From assembly GCF_015163075.1 (NCBI RefSeq), contig NZ_JADDXU010000009.1:248001-312000 (forward strand): DNA of 64,000 nt, in the 5' to 3' direction. The notes beneath the pieces were generated by a model. The model was not told the DNA's origin. It worked only from the letters and a program-made list of their open reading frames with translations, and ran no database searches. The translations under genes were made by a program, and so were the position numbers. This DNA is from Streptomyces justiciae. Its GTDB lineage: Bacteria; Actinomycetota; Actinomycetes; Streptomycetales; Streptomycetaceae. How positions within the stretch are numbered: the first letter of the stretch is position 1; every line of letters starts with the position of its first letter. This document shows, one piece after another, positions 42,226 through 50,851 of the stretch.

Positions 42226-42261
42226 GGGCCTCACCGGGCTGGGGTTGACCCGGTGAGGCCC
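42226..42261. terminator. hairpin terminator
   Basis: Perfect 13-base arms GGGCCTCACCGGG and CCCGGTGAGGCCC, ten-base loop. Located 150 bases past the stop of the repeat protein at 42412; blocks readthrough toward the sucC promoter. Confidence 0.7.
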
Positions 42262-42269
42262 CCTGAGCA

Positions 42270-42284
42270 GCCCCTTAGGGGCGC
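42270..42284. repeat. fragment of the dispersed palindromic repeat, copy B
   Basis: GCCCC-TTA-GGGGC followed by GCGGAG, matching the hairpin head of the elements at 15552 and 57627 without their tail blocks. Confidence 0.5.
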
Positions 42285-42338
42285 GGAGCCGATGATCCCC
42301 ACCCCAATGGGGACCGCCCGGCTCCGACCGCGAGGGGT

Positions 42339-42378
42339 CACGCCGGACGGACCGACGGCTTTCGGCCGTCCGGGCGTG
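42339..42378. terminator. hairpin terminator of the secreted repeat protein
   Basis: Arms CACGCCGGACGG and CCGTCCGGGCGTG (one bulged base), 15-base loop, 34 bases past the stop at 42412. Confidence 0.7.
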
Positions 42379-42411
42379 CTGCCTCGCGGAGTCGGGTGGG
42401 GGTGGGGAGGG

Positions 42412-44124
42412 TCAGACGTCGTATCCGGGAGTGACGGACCGGCCGACCCCCTGGACGCCGGTGACGGCGTTCCCCGCGAGAGGGGTCACGCCGTCGACGG
42501 TGTGCCCGACGACGGGCACGACCCCGTCGACGGTCCCCCGCACGTCCCCCGTCACGCCGTACGCGAAGGGGGCGACGTCCTGGGTGACGCCGTACGCCAA
42601 GGTCTCGGCACTGCCGCCGACGCCCGCCACGACCGGCTGGACGAGCTCGACGACCGGCTGGACGGCACCGCTGACGCCGTACGCGAAGGGCGCCACGTCC
42701 TGGCTCACGCCCTCGGCCAGACCACCCGCGTGCCCGGCCACGCCGTACGCGAGCGGCGCCACCTCAGCGACGGTGTGCCGCACGTCCGCCGTCACGCCGT
42801 ACGCCAGCGCCCCCGCGTCGACCACGGCCTGCTCCGCGACGGGGACGACCCCGCGCACGGCGGTGCCCACGACGGGCGGGAGCACGCTGCCGGTGACATC
42901 GGCACCGACCTGCCCGACGAGCCCGCCGGCGTACGGCGGAACGTCGCCGACAACGCCACCGGCGACCTGCCGGACACCGGCGACGGCACCGCCGGCGACC
43001 GGGGTGACGCCCTGGACCGCGCCGGTGGCGAGGCCCTGCGCATCGGCGGCGACGCCGTTCGCGACGGGCTGGACGTCGGCGACGACGCCGTACGCGAGCG
43101 CGGTGACCGCGTCGACGGCATGACCGGCGGTCCCACTCACCCCGGCGACGGCGTCGGTGGCGAGCGGGGCGACGCCCGCGACCGCGCCGGTGACGACGGG
43201 CGTGGCGCCGTGCACGACACCGGGGGCCACGGGCGCCACCCCGCCCACCGCCCGGTCGACGACCGGGGCAGCGCCGTGCACTGCGGCGGTGGCCAGCGGG
43301 GGGACGGCCGCGGCGGCGGTCTCGTCCACTACGGGGGTCAGGGTGGCGGGGAGAGCGGTGACGGTGCCGGTCGCGTTCCGGGCGGTGGCTGCGGCGCTGG
43401 TCGCGTGGGCCTCGGTGGCGGTGAGGGTGGCGTGCGCCGTGTCCGTCGTGGTGGACGTGGTGCGGCCTGCCGTCGCGACGACCTGCTGCGCCTTCGTCCG
43501 TACGACGCCGTCGATGCCCTGCGCCTGCGTGCGCGCCGCCGACTGGACGCCCTGGAGCTTGGTCTGGGCGCCGGCGAGGGCCCGCTCCAGCTCCGGGGCG
43601 AAGACGGCGAGGGGGCCGAAGAGGTAGTCGACGTCGTCCTGCGGGGTGCCCGCGTCGGAGACGGTGGTCCGCGCGGCGGCGACCGTCTCACCGGCCTTCT
43701 CCTGGGCCGTCGCGTCGAGCTGCGCCTGCGCGGCACGGGCGGCGCGGGCGGCCTTCGCGCCCTGGATGGCTGCGGCGCCCTTGATCTTGGTGGCCTTGGT
43801 GGCCTTGGAGGTGGTCGCGGTCTTGGCGGCCTCGGTTGCCTTGACCGCCTGGGTGGTCTCCGGGGTCGTGACCTTCGTGTCGGCGGGGGCCGTCTCCGTG
43901 GCCGTGTCGGTCACTGCGGAGACGACGCCGTCGACCGTGTCGGTCACGCCGGTCAGCGTGTTCGTGACGTCGGCCGTGACGCCCTCCGTGAGGTCCGTCG
44001 TCGTGTCCGACACGGAGAGGGAGGAGGCGGGCAGCTCGTCGGCGCTGGCTGCCGTGGAGCCGAGCGCCCACGCGCCGGTGACGCCGGCGGCTATGACGAT
44101 GGAGCGGCGGATGTTCTTGTTCAT
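42412..44124 (-). CDS. large secreted low-complexity repeat protein
   Basis: A 570-residue exported protein I do not recognise. Signal NKNIRRSIVIAAGVTGAWAL ... TAASA. Residues about 35-280 are Thr/Ala-rich with possible coiled-coil parts. From about 290 to the end there are some ten imperfect Val/Gly/Ala-rich repeats (APLAYGV, DVAPFAYGV, TADVRHTVAEV, GVTPVAGGAVAGV) of about 14-20 residues. No Cys, no enzymatic motif, no sorting signal. Length and regularity suggest a structural coat or filament role (inference). ATG at 44124. The next gene upstream is also an unknown secreted protein, reading the same way. Confidence 0.7.
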   Translation of the reverse strand: MNKNIRRSIVIAAGVTGAWALGSTAASADELPASSLSVSDTTTDLTEGVTADVTNTLTGVTDTVDGVVSAVTDTATETAPADTKVTTPETTQAVKATEAAKTATTSKATKATKIKGAAAIQGAKAARAARAAQAQLDATAQEKAGETVAAARTTVSDAGTPQDDVDYLFGPLAVFAPELERALAGAQTKLQGVQSAARTQAQGIDGVVRTKAQQVVATAGRTTSTTTDTAHATLTATEAHATSAAATARNATGTVTALPATLTPVVDETAAAAVPPLATAAVHGAAPVVDRAVGGVAPVAPGVVHGATPVVTGAVAGVAPLATDAVAGVSGTAGHAVDAVTALAYGVVADVQPVANGVAADAQGLATGAVQGVTPVAGGAVAGVRQVAGGVVGDVPPYAGGLVGQVGADVTGSVLPPVVGTAVRGVVPVAEQAVVDAGALAYGVTADVRHTVAEVAPLAYGVAGHAGGLAEGVSQDVAPFAYGVSGAVQPVVELVQPVVAGVGGSAETLAYGVTQDVAPFAYGVTGDVRGTVDGVVPVVGHTVDGVTPLAGNAVTGVQGVGRSVTPGYDV

Positions 44125-44331
44125 GGGTACGTCAGGTCCTTGGGAACTGGGGGTCCGAAGCCCAGGAGGCAAGCAAGGGGTGCCGGTGCCGGTCTTGGGG
44201 CTCGGACGGTTTCGGACGGCTGGGGACATGTCCGGGGTCCGTCTCGTCTGGAGATGCGGAGGATTCCCGGGTGGTCGAAGCGACCTGTTCCACCCCGCGC
44301 CACACGTCGGCGGCAGGGGTGAGCGCCCGCC

Positions 44332-45384
44332 CTAAGCCGGGGAAACCGGAATGTCCCGGTGCCTGTCCCGGGTGCCGTCCGCGTCGGTGCCCACCACGCC
44401 GCCGGGCACGAGCCTCAGCGGGGCGCGGTCGTTCAGGGACACGGCGTGTGCGTCGCCGTGCCGCGGCGAACCGTTGTCCACGCCGGACCGGTTGGCCAGC
44501 GCCCCGCCCTGGTCACCCGTGGGCGCCGGATGCGCGGGGACGTACCCGCCCGACGTCGCGGCACGATGCCGGTCCGCCTTGGGGGCGGTACCCGTGACGG
44601 GGGAACCGTCGAGGGACGACGGACCGTAGTCACCGCCGACCCTGCTCGCCCTCGCCCTCGCCTTGTCGGAGCTGTTGGAGCCGGCGGAGTCCTGTCCGCC
44701 GGTCGAACCGTCCGCCGAGGAACCCGGCTGCGGCGTCGCCGTGACCGGCGCCGGCAACGTCTGCCCCGGCAACACCGGTACCACCGGCAGCCCAGGAGCC
44801 TCCGGCAGCACCGGGAACTCGGGCACGGCCGGGAAAGCCGGCAGGTTCGGCAACTGCGTCTGCGCCTCGGCCAGCTGCTCGGTGACCGTCTCCACGAGGT
44901 CCTCGACCGGCTGTACGACCTTGCCGTCCACGACCCCGCCGACCTGCTCGGTCACCGGGCGGAGCACCTTGTCCTCGACGGTGGTGTCCGTGAGATCGGG
45001 CAGCGGCGGTGCGGTCGCGTGGGCTTCGGGTGCGGGTGCGACCGCGCGGGCATCGGGTGCGGGTGCGGCCGGTTGCGCCTCGGGTGGCGGCGCGGTCGGG
45101 TGGGCGTCCGCCTCAGTCGGCGGTGTCACCAACCGTTCCACCGTGTCCCGCGTCAACGACTGGACGCCGTCCACCGGCACCACGGACGTCACCGGGGCCA
45201 CCGACGCGACCCCATGGGACGTCACCGTCGGCACGCCCTCCGCCGCGCTCGCCCGTTCCCCGCAGAGGAACCCGAGCGCGAACAACCCGCCCACCAGCAC
45301 GACCACTTGCAGCGCACGCCGCCCGGCCGCCGTGCGCAACACGCGCAGAGCGGCACCGGGCAGAGCGGCGGCTGACGAGGTCAA
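44332..45384 (-). CDS. secreted Pro-rich protein, unknown function
   Basis: A 350-residue exported protein. TTG at 45384 after GGGAGGA (11-base spacing) is the only start with a ribosome site; an internal GTG is possible. Signal LQVVVLVGGLFALGFLCGER ... ASA. The mature part has Pro/Ala repeats (APAPDARAVAPAPEAHATAP), a helical EDKVLRPVTEQVGGVVDGKV region, a Pro/Leu-rich stretch (LPAFPAVPEFPVLPEAPGLP) and a charged tail. It resembles the 42412 product in style (TVEDK, VTEQ) but not in sequence. Confidence 0.62.
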   Translation of the reverse strand: MTSSAAALPGAALRVLRTAAGRRALQVVVLVGGLFALGFLCGERASAAEGVPTVTSHGVASVAPVTSVVPVDGVQSLTRDTVERLVTPPTEADAHPTAPPPEAQPAAPAPDARAVAPAPEAHATAPPLPDLTDTTVEDKVLRPVTEQVGGVVDGKVVQPVEDLVETVTEQLAEAQTQLPNLPAFPAVPEFPVLPEAPGLPVVPVLPGQTLPAPVTATPQPGSSADGSTGGQDSAGSNSSDKARARASRVGGDYGPSSLDGSPVTGTAPKADRHRAATSGGYVPAHPAPTGDQGGALANRSGVDNGSPRHGDAHAVSLNDRAPLRLVPGGVVGTDADGTRDRHRDIPVSPA

Positions 45385-45562
45385 GAGGGGGTGGGTCCTC
45401 CCGTGCGGCGGAACACGTCATGCGTGACGAGCCACGCGTCGACGCGACGCTGAAGAGGCGTCGATACTCGCACGGGAGTACGGAGGTTCCGCAAGCCCTC
45501 CGTTACCGATGGGTAGTCATGTCCCTTTTGCTGCCCGAAGTCGCTGTCACCGGGTCGACAAA

Positions 45563-46729
45563 TCACCCCTCCGGCACCGGAATCGGCCGCTTCTCGATCG
45601 CCGCCGCCATCACCTCCGGGAACAGGTCCGGCGTACAGGCGAAGGCCGGTGCGCCCAGCGCGGCGAGCGCGGCCGCGTGCTCCCTGTCGTAGGCCGGCGC
45701 CCCCTCGTCGGACAGCGCGAGCAGCGTCACGAACTGCACGCCCGACGCCTTCATCGCCGCGACCCGCTTGAGCATCTCGTTGCGTATGCCGCCCTCGTAC
45801 AGATCGCTGATCAGCACGACCACCGTCTCCGCGGGCCGGGTGATCTGCGACTGGCAGTACGCGAGCGCCCGGTTGATGTCCGTACCGCCGCCGAGCTGGG
45901 TGCCGAAGAGGACGTCGACCGGGTCGTCGAGCTGGTCGGTGAGGTCGACGACCGCGGTGTCGAAGACGACGAGCCGGGTGTTGATCGACCGCATGGAGGC
46001 GAGCACCGCCCCGAACACGGACGCGTACACGACCGACGCCGCCATCGACCCCGACTGGTCGATGCAGAGGATGACCTCCTTCTTCACCGACTGCGAGGCC
46101 CGTCCGTAGCCGATGAGCCGCTCGGGCACGATCGTCCGGTACTCCGGCAGGTAGTGCTTGAGGTTGGCCGCGATCGTGCGGTTCCAGTCGATGTCCTGGT
46201 GCCGGGGCCGGTTGACGCGGGCGCTGCGGTCGAGGGCGCCGGTGAGGGTGGCCCTGGTCCGGGTGGCGAGCCGCTTCTCGAGGTCCTCGACGACCTTGCG
46301 CACGACCGCCCGTGCCGTCTCCTTCGTCGTCTCCGGCATCGCCTTGTTGAGCGAGAGCAGCGTGCCGACGAGGTGGACGTCGGCCTCCACCGCCTCCAGC
46401 ATCTCTGGCTCCAGCAGCAGCGTGGCGAGGCCGAGCCGGTCGATGGCGTCGCGCTGCATCACCTGGACGACCGAGGACGGGAAGTACGTCCGGATGTCAC
46501 CGAGCCAGCGCGCCACGGACGGCGCGGAGGCCCCGAGGCCCGCGGAACGGTCCCGCCCCGGCTGCTGCCCCTGCCGGTCCCCCTTCCCGTACAGCGCGGC
46601 CAGCGCCCCGTCCATCGCGGCGTCCCGCCCGCCGAGCGCACACCCGGTCCCGTCCGCGGCATCCCCACCCAGCACCAGCCGCCACCGGCGCAGCCGCTCC
46701 TGCGCCGGATCCAGCACGTCGCCGCTCAT
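45563..46729 (-). CDS. VWA-domain protein of the MoxR operon
   Basis: A 388-residue cytoplasmic protein. The C-terminal half is a von Willebrand A domain with an intact MIDAS: LCIDQSGSMAASV (DxSxS), GGGTDINRALAY (Thr) and VVLISDLYEGG (Asp). The N-terminal part (WLGDIRTYFPSSVVQVMQRD) is typical of VWA proteins paired with MoxR ATPases. ATG at 46729 overlaps the stop of a small ORF upstream (ATGA). Last gene of the divergent operon whose first gene is the AAA ATPase. Metal-dependent protein binding is the inferred role. Confidence 0.9.
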   Translation of the reverse strand: MSGDVLDPAQERLRRWRLVLGGDAADGTGCALGGRDAAMDGALAALYGKGDRQGQQPGRDRSAGLGASAPSVARWLGDIRTYFPSSVVQVMQRDAIDRLGLATLLLEPEMLEAVEADVHLVGTLLSLNKAMPETTKETARAVVRKVVEDLEKRLATRTRATLTGALDRSARVNRPRHQDIDWNRTIAANLKHYLPEYRTIVPERLIGYGRASQSVKKEVILCIDQSGSMAASVVYASVFGAVLASMRSINTRLVVFDTAVVDLTDQLDDPVDVLFGTQLGGGTDINRALAYCQSQITRPAETVVVLISDLYEGGIRNEMLKRVAAMKASGVQFVTLLALSDEGAPAYDREHAAALAALGAPAFACTPDLFPEVMAAAIEKRPIPVPEG

Positions 46730-47025
46730 ACGCCGACCCCCTCGAGAGACCGGGCCGTCGCCGGTCGTCGCGCGACCATGGACCACCCCGGCTCTTCCGG
46801 CTCCCCCAAGGGCCGCGCCCACAGCGGCATCACCCGCACGGCCGCCACCGCCGTCTCCGCTCCCGGCAGTTCCACCCCCGCCCACTCCTCTCCCGGAAGC
46901 TCCGCACCCGCCAACTCCGCACCCGCCAACTCCGCCCCCTGCCCGTCCGTCACCGCGCCCGCCCCCTCGATCCGCTCCCCCGACCCACTCAGCCCACGCA
47001 GCTCACTCATCCGCTCGGTTGTCAT
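46726..47025 (-). CDS. small Ala/Glu/Gly-rich protein between DUF5682 and VWA genes
   Basis: A 99-residue protein. ATG at 47025 overlaps the DUF5682 stop and its own stop overlaps the VWA start (ATGA both sides), which strongly suggests a real translationally coupled gene. It has a pentapeptide-like stretch (GAELAGAELAGAELPGEEWA) and a Trp/Pro/Met-rich C-terminal half (AVRVMPLWARPLGEPEEPGW). No known domain. Could be a small adaptor of the complex. Confidence 0.65.
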   Translation of the reverse strand: MTTERMSELRGLSGSGERIEGAGAVTDGQGAELAGAELAGAELPGEEWAGVELPGAETAVAAVRVMPLWARPLGEPEEPGWSMVARRPATARSLEGVGV

Positions 47026-49448
47026 CTCCCCACCCCCGCAAGGTCGTTGTCGTCGGCGCCCCGATGACCAGGTACGTCGTCCAGCCCCAGCAGCAGCCGC
47101 ACCACCGGCAGCACCGCGTCCGCCCGCGCGGCATCGAGGTCGGCCGCGAAGCCGGGGAGGCCGGCACCGCCGCCGGCCTGCCTGCCGCCGCTCCCCTCCC
47201 CCGGTCCCCGCCGGACCAGTTCGCCGAGCGTTCGCCGCACCCCCGCCTCGTACGCCGAGAAGGTCCTGCGCAGCAGCGGCAGCACGTCCGTGAAGGCGTC
47301 CGCCGGTACCCCGGTCAGCCAGGTGTCGACCAGTCCGAGCAGCCGCTCGTCGTGCACCAGCAGCATCCCGCCCCCGGCGCCCCCGCCGACGAAGCCCTCG
47401 ATCCAGGCCGCCGCATCCGCCGGCGGTGTCCCGGGCGACAGCACGAGCCCCATGAGCCGCGCGGCCTCGTCCTGCCCCAACTCCCCGTCGTCGAGCAGCA
47501 ACCGCACGGCCCGCCCCCGGATGACACCGGGCACGCTCTCCCGCCCGCACAACACTCGCAGCACGGAGTGCCAGCGGGCCCGCAGCGAACCACCCGGGGT
47601 CCTCTCCGCCCCGTCCGTCGCAGGGACGCTCGCCCCTCCCGCCGCGGCCGCGTCCCCCAGCAACCCCACCGCCCCGTGCACCGCGTCCACATGGCGCCGT
47701 ATCTCCTCGGCCGCGTCCGCGTCGAGCGCGGCGCAGGCCGGGGGAAGGCCGACGAAGATGCGCTCGGCGAGGCCCTCGGCGACCTCCGTGAGGGCGTGGG
47801 TGTCGGTGCCGCGGACGTCGCCGTACCGCAGGGAGCGGACCAGTGCGGGCAGGGCCTGGGCCAGGTGGCCGACGTCCGTGTCCAGGGCCGCGCGGTCGGC
47901 GAGGACCTGCATCACCACCGGGAGGGCGTCCGGGAGTTCGGCCAGCAGACAGCGCTCGGCGAGCGCGGTGACGTCGGCGAGGCTCGGCGCGCCGACGGCG
48001 TCCGCCTCCGCCCTGGCCGTCGCCGCCGCGGGCACGGTCGTCCCCCACACCCCCGCCTCGGCGACCCGCACCGCCAGCTCCGGCTCCCAGCGCAGCCGCC
48101 ACGTCTCCCGGAACGTGCCCGTGCTCCCCCGCGACGCCACCGGCTCGCCCCACGCCACGCCCAGCAGTCGCAGCCGGTGCAGCAGTCTGCTGCGGCCGGC
48201 GTCGATCTCCTTGCGCAGATCGAGCTCCAACTCCCGCTCCAGCGCCTCCGGTTTGAGCCGCAGCCTGCGCTGTACCCGGTCGAGGTCCCGCTGCAACGGC
48301 ACCGCGGGCGCCCCCTGCGGCACCTCGCCGAGCACGTCCCCGACCACGAGCCGGTCGTGCACCAGCGACAGCGGCACGTCCGATCCCTCGCACATCACCG
48401 CCCGCACCGCGTCAGTGGTCTCGCTCAGCCCCGCCAGCGGGCGCCCGCGCATCGCCGCGAGCGTCTCCGCCAGCCGCACCGCCTCGATGACATGCGCCGA
48501 GGAGACGAGCCGGTCCTCCGCCCGCAGCAGCCCGGCCACCTTGGTCATCCACCGCTCGATCGGCCGGTCCGGCGCGGCGAACAGATGCCCGTACCACCCC
48601 GGTGAGTCGATGCCCGCCCCGTAGCCGCTGACCCGGGACAGCCTGCGGTGCGTCCACGGCACCCACGTCATGTCCGCCTTGACCTTCGGCAGCCCCTTCA
48701 CCAGGGCCCGGTCGGCGGCCACGGACGCCTTCTGCCGCAGCGCCGGCACATGCCACGCCCCGCACACGACGGCCACGCCCGCCCCGAACTCACGCTGGGC
48801 CGCCCGCACTTGGAGCCGCATGTACGCCTCCCGCACGAGGTCCTTGTCATGCCCCCCGTGCCCGTACGTCTCCCGCAGCGCCCCCATCGCCTCTTCCAGC
48901 GCGAGGAACGGCCCGAACACGTCCCCTGTGCCGCCGCCCCGATGCTCGACGACGTCCTCCCACCACCGCTCGGGATCGTCGTAACCGGCCGTCTCGGCGA
49001 GCACGGCGAGGGGATCGACCCGGACGTCGATCGGATCGGCGTCCTCGGTCCCGTCAGAACTGCCAGCTCCTTCGGCCTCCGCATCCCTCCCCCACACCAG
49101 CGAGTGCGTCGCCGGCCAGTCGATGAAACGGGCCGGGATTTCTTGCTCCAGCGCCCATCGCATCGCCACCCACTCCGGGGAGAACTCGGCCAGCGGCCAG
49201 AACGCCGACCGGCCGGGCTCGTCCACCGCGTGGGCCAGGAGGGCGACCGGCGGCCGCATGTCCGCGTCGGCGGCCAGCGGGATCAGCGCGTCGGCCTCGG
49301 GCGGACCCTCGATCAGGACGACCCGCGGCCGGGCCGCGTCCAGCGCCGCCCGCACCGCGCGGGCCGACCCGGGCCCGTGATGCCGTACGCCGAGCAGCAA
49401 CGGCTCCCCACCGATCGCCCCGCCCTCGCCCCCGTCAATGCCGGTCAC
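47022..49448 (-). CDS. DUF5682-family protein of the MoxR operon
   Basis: An 808-residue protein. The N-terminus VRHHGPGSARAVRAALDAAR then PRVVLIEGPPEADALIPLAA is the DUF5682 signature, where a His/Glu-containing active site is plausible (FIDWP, CGAWHVPAL further on). Most of the rest is helical (repeats of ALPALVRSLR, DVLPLLRRTFSAYEAGVR). GTG at 49448 after GGGGATGGA; the frame to 49517 lacks a start context. Family members sit beside MoxR, VWA and SWIM genes in actinomycetes; the biochemical role is unknown. Confidence 0.85.
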   Translation of the reverse strand: MTGIDGGEGGAIGGEPLLLGVRHHGPGSARAVRAALDAARPRVVLIEGPPEADALIPLAADADMRPPVALLAHAVDEPGRSAFWPLAEFSPEWVAMRWALEQEIPARFIDWPATHSLVWGRDAEAEGAGSSDGTEDADPIDVRVDPLAVLAETAGYDDPERWWEDVVEHRGGGTGDVFGPFLALEEAMGALRETYGHGGHDKDLVREAYMRLQVRAAQREFGAGVAVVCGAWHVPALRQKASVAADRALVKGLPKVKADMTWVPWTHRRLSRVSGYGAGIDSPGWYGHLFAAPDRPIERWMTKVAGLLRAEDRLVSSAHVIEAVRLAETLAAMRGRPLAGLSETTDAVRAVMCEGSDVPLSLVHDRLVVGDVLGEVPQGAPAVPLQRDLDRVQRRLRLKPEALERELELDLRKEIDAGRSRLLHRLRLLGVAWGEPVASRGSTGTFRETWRLRWEPELAVRVAEAGVWGTTVPAAATARAEADAVGAPSLADVTALAERCLLAELPDALPVVMQVLADRAALDTDVGHLAQALPALVRSLRYGDVRGTDTHALTEVAEGLAERIFVGLPPACAALDADAAEEIRRHVDAVHGAVGLLGDAAAAGGASVPATDGAERTPGGSLRARWHSVLRVLCGRESVPGVIRGRAVRLLLDDGELGQDEAARLMGLVLSPGTPPADAAAWIEGFVGGGAGGGMLLVHDERLLGLVDTWLTGVPADAFTDVLPLLRRTFSAYEAGVRRTLGELVRRGPGEGSGGRQAGGGAGLPGFAADLDAARADAVLPVVRLLLGLDDVPGHRGADDNDLAGVGR

Positions 49449-49569
49449 TCCATCCCCTCCCCTCGGGAACCACCGATCCCTTGCCCCCACCCGAGCCACC
49501 GGAGCCGCCCGACCCACCGCTTCCCTGGCCTCCGCCAGGCTTCCCCCACCCCAGGTCGTCCCCGCTCAC
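49435..49569 (-). CDS. Gly/Ser-rich microprotein ORF between AAA ATPase and DUF5682 genes
   Basis: A 44-residue ORF, too short for usual gene callers. GTG at 49569 overlaps the AAA stop (GTGA), and its end overlaps the DUF5682 start by 14 bases. Translation VSGDDLGWGKPGGGQGSGGS then three more Gly-Ser blocks, ending VVPEGRGWSDRH. It bridges the otherwise 117-base gap exactly. Real expression is unproven; it may only serve to couple translation. Confidence 0.45.
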   Translation of the reverse strand: MSGDDLGWGKPGGGQGSGGSGGSGGSGGGKGSVVPEGRGWSDRH

Positions 49570-50696
49570 GCGCTCACCTCGCGGCATGCGCGGTAGAAGT
49601 CCGTCCAGCCGTCGCGCTCGCGCACGACCGCCTCCAGGTACTCCTGCCAGACGACCCGGTCGGCCGCCGGATCGCGGACGACGGCGCCGAGGATGCCCGC
49701 CGCCACGTCGCCCGCGCGCAGCACGCCGTCGCCGAAGTGGGCGGCCAGGGCGAGGCCGTTGGTGACTACGGAGATGGCCTCCGCCGTCGACAGCGTGCCG
49801 CTGGGCGACTTGATCTTCGTACGGCCGTCGGCCGTGACCCCGTCGCGCAGCTCCCGGAAGACGGTCACCACACGGCGGATCTCGTCGATCCCCTCCGGTA
49901 CGGCGGGCAGGTCGAGCGAGCGGCCGATCTGGTCGACGCGCCGCGAGACGATGTCGACCTCGGCCTCGACGCTCTCCGGCAGCGGCAGCACCACCGTGTT
50001 GAAGCGGCGGCGCAGGGCGCTGGAGAGGTCGTTGACCCCGCGGTCGCGGTCGTTGGCCGTGGCGATGAGGTTGAAGCCGCGGACGGCCTGCACCTCCTGT
50101 CCCAGCTCCGGTATCGGCAGCGTCTTCTCGGACAGGATCGTGATGAGCGTGTCCTGGACGTCGGCCGGGATACGGGTCAGCTCCTCCACCCGCGCCGTCA
50201 TCCCCTCCGCCATGGCCCGCATGACGGGGCTGGGCACCAGCGCGTCACGGCTCGGGCCGTTCGCCAGCAGCTGCGCGTAGTTCCAGCCGTACCGGATCGC
50301 CTCCTCCGGGGTGCCGGCCGTGCCCTGCACCAGCAGGGTCGAGTCGCCGCTGACCGCGGCGGCGAGGTGCTCGGAGACCCAGGTCTTCGCCGTGCCGGGC
50401 ACGCCGAGCAGGAGCAGGGCGCGGTCGGTGGCGAGGGTGGTGACGGCGACCTCGACGATGCGGCGCGGGCCCACGTACTTCGGGGAGATCACGGTGCCGT
50501 CGGGCAGGGTGCCGCCGAGCAGGTACGTCGCCACCGCCCACGGCGACAGCTTCCAGCGGGCCGGGCGCGGGCGGTCGTCCTGCGCGGCCAGCGCCGCGAG
50601 TTCGCCGGCGAAGGCGTCCTCGGCATGCGGTCGCAACGCCTGCGCAGGTGTCGTCTCCCCTGTTTCCACGGGCATCGGCTCAACGGTCACAGACAT
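49566..50696 (-). CDS. MoxR-type AAA ATPase
   Basis: A 376-residue ATPase. Walker A LLLLGVPGTAKTWVSEHLAA; the Walker B region is ARVEELTRIPADVQDTLITI (EE instead of the usual DE); sensor 1 Asn is in LIATANDRDRG; the arginine finger region is SSALRRRFNTVVLPLP. It partners with the VWA and DUF5682 proteins by operon linkage. ATG at 50696 with GGAGGGGG; the in-frame extension to 50801 would cross the promoter. First gene of the operon, preceded by a PafBC-type promoter motif on the minus strand. Confidence 0.92.
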   Translation of the reverse strand: MSVTVEPMPVETGETTPAQALRPHAEDAFAGELAALAAQDDRPRPARWKLSPWAVATYLLGGTLPDGTVISPKYVGPRRIVEVAVTTLATDRALLLLGVPGTAKTWVSEHLAAAVSGDSTLLVQGTAGTPEEAIRYGWNYAQLLANGPSRDALVPSPVMRAMAEGMTARVEELTRIPADVQDTLITILSEKTLPIPELGQEVQAVRGFNLIATANDRDRGVNDLSSALRRRFNTVVLPLPESVEAEVDIVSRRVDQIGRSLDLPAVPEGIDEIRRVVTVFRELRDGVTADGRTKIKSPSGTLSTAEAISVVTNGLALAAHFGDGVLRAGDVAAGILGAVVRDPAADRVVWQEYLEAVVRERDGWTDFYRACREVSA

Positions 50697-50750
50697 GGCG
50701 AAGTCCCCCTCCAGGCTCGGCCGGTTCTGCCGTTCTCGGATCTGGCACCC

Positions 50751-50773
50751 ACCTTGCACCACACCACTGACAA
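50751..50773 (-). promoter_or_regulatory. PafBC-type DNA-damage promoter for the MoxR operon
   Basis: Minus strand reads TTGTCAGTG, eight bases, then CAAGGT. Against the mycobacterial PafBC consensus tTGTCRGTG-N8-TAnnnT, the -35-like block is perfect and the -10 matches at the A and the final T. The start codon is 55 bases downstream. Confidence 0.6.
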
Positions 50774-50821
50774 TCGCTCTGACCTGCGGAAATTCACGCA
50801 CAGCAGCGCTCGGCGGACCGA

Positions 50822-50844
50822 TTGTCAGTGGTGGGATCTACCGT
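50822..50844 (+). promoter_or_regulatory. PafBC-type DNA-damage promoter for the SWIM operon
   Basis: TTGTCAGTG, eight bases, then TACCGT: a full match to tTGTCRGTG-N8-TAnnnT. The ATG at 50852 is eight bases after the -10, so the message is predicted to be leaderless. Together with the opposite copy it forms perfect 15-base inverted arms (50762-50776 and 50819-50833). Confidence 0.72.
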
Positions 50845-50851
50845 CGAAGAC

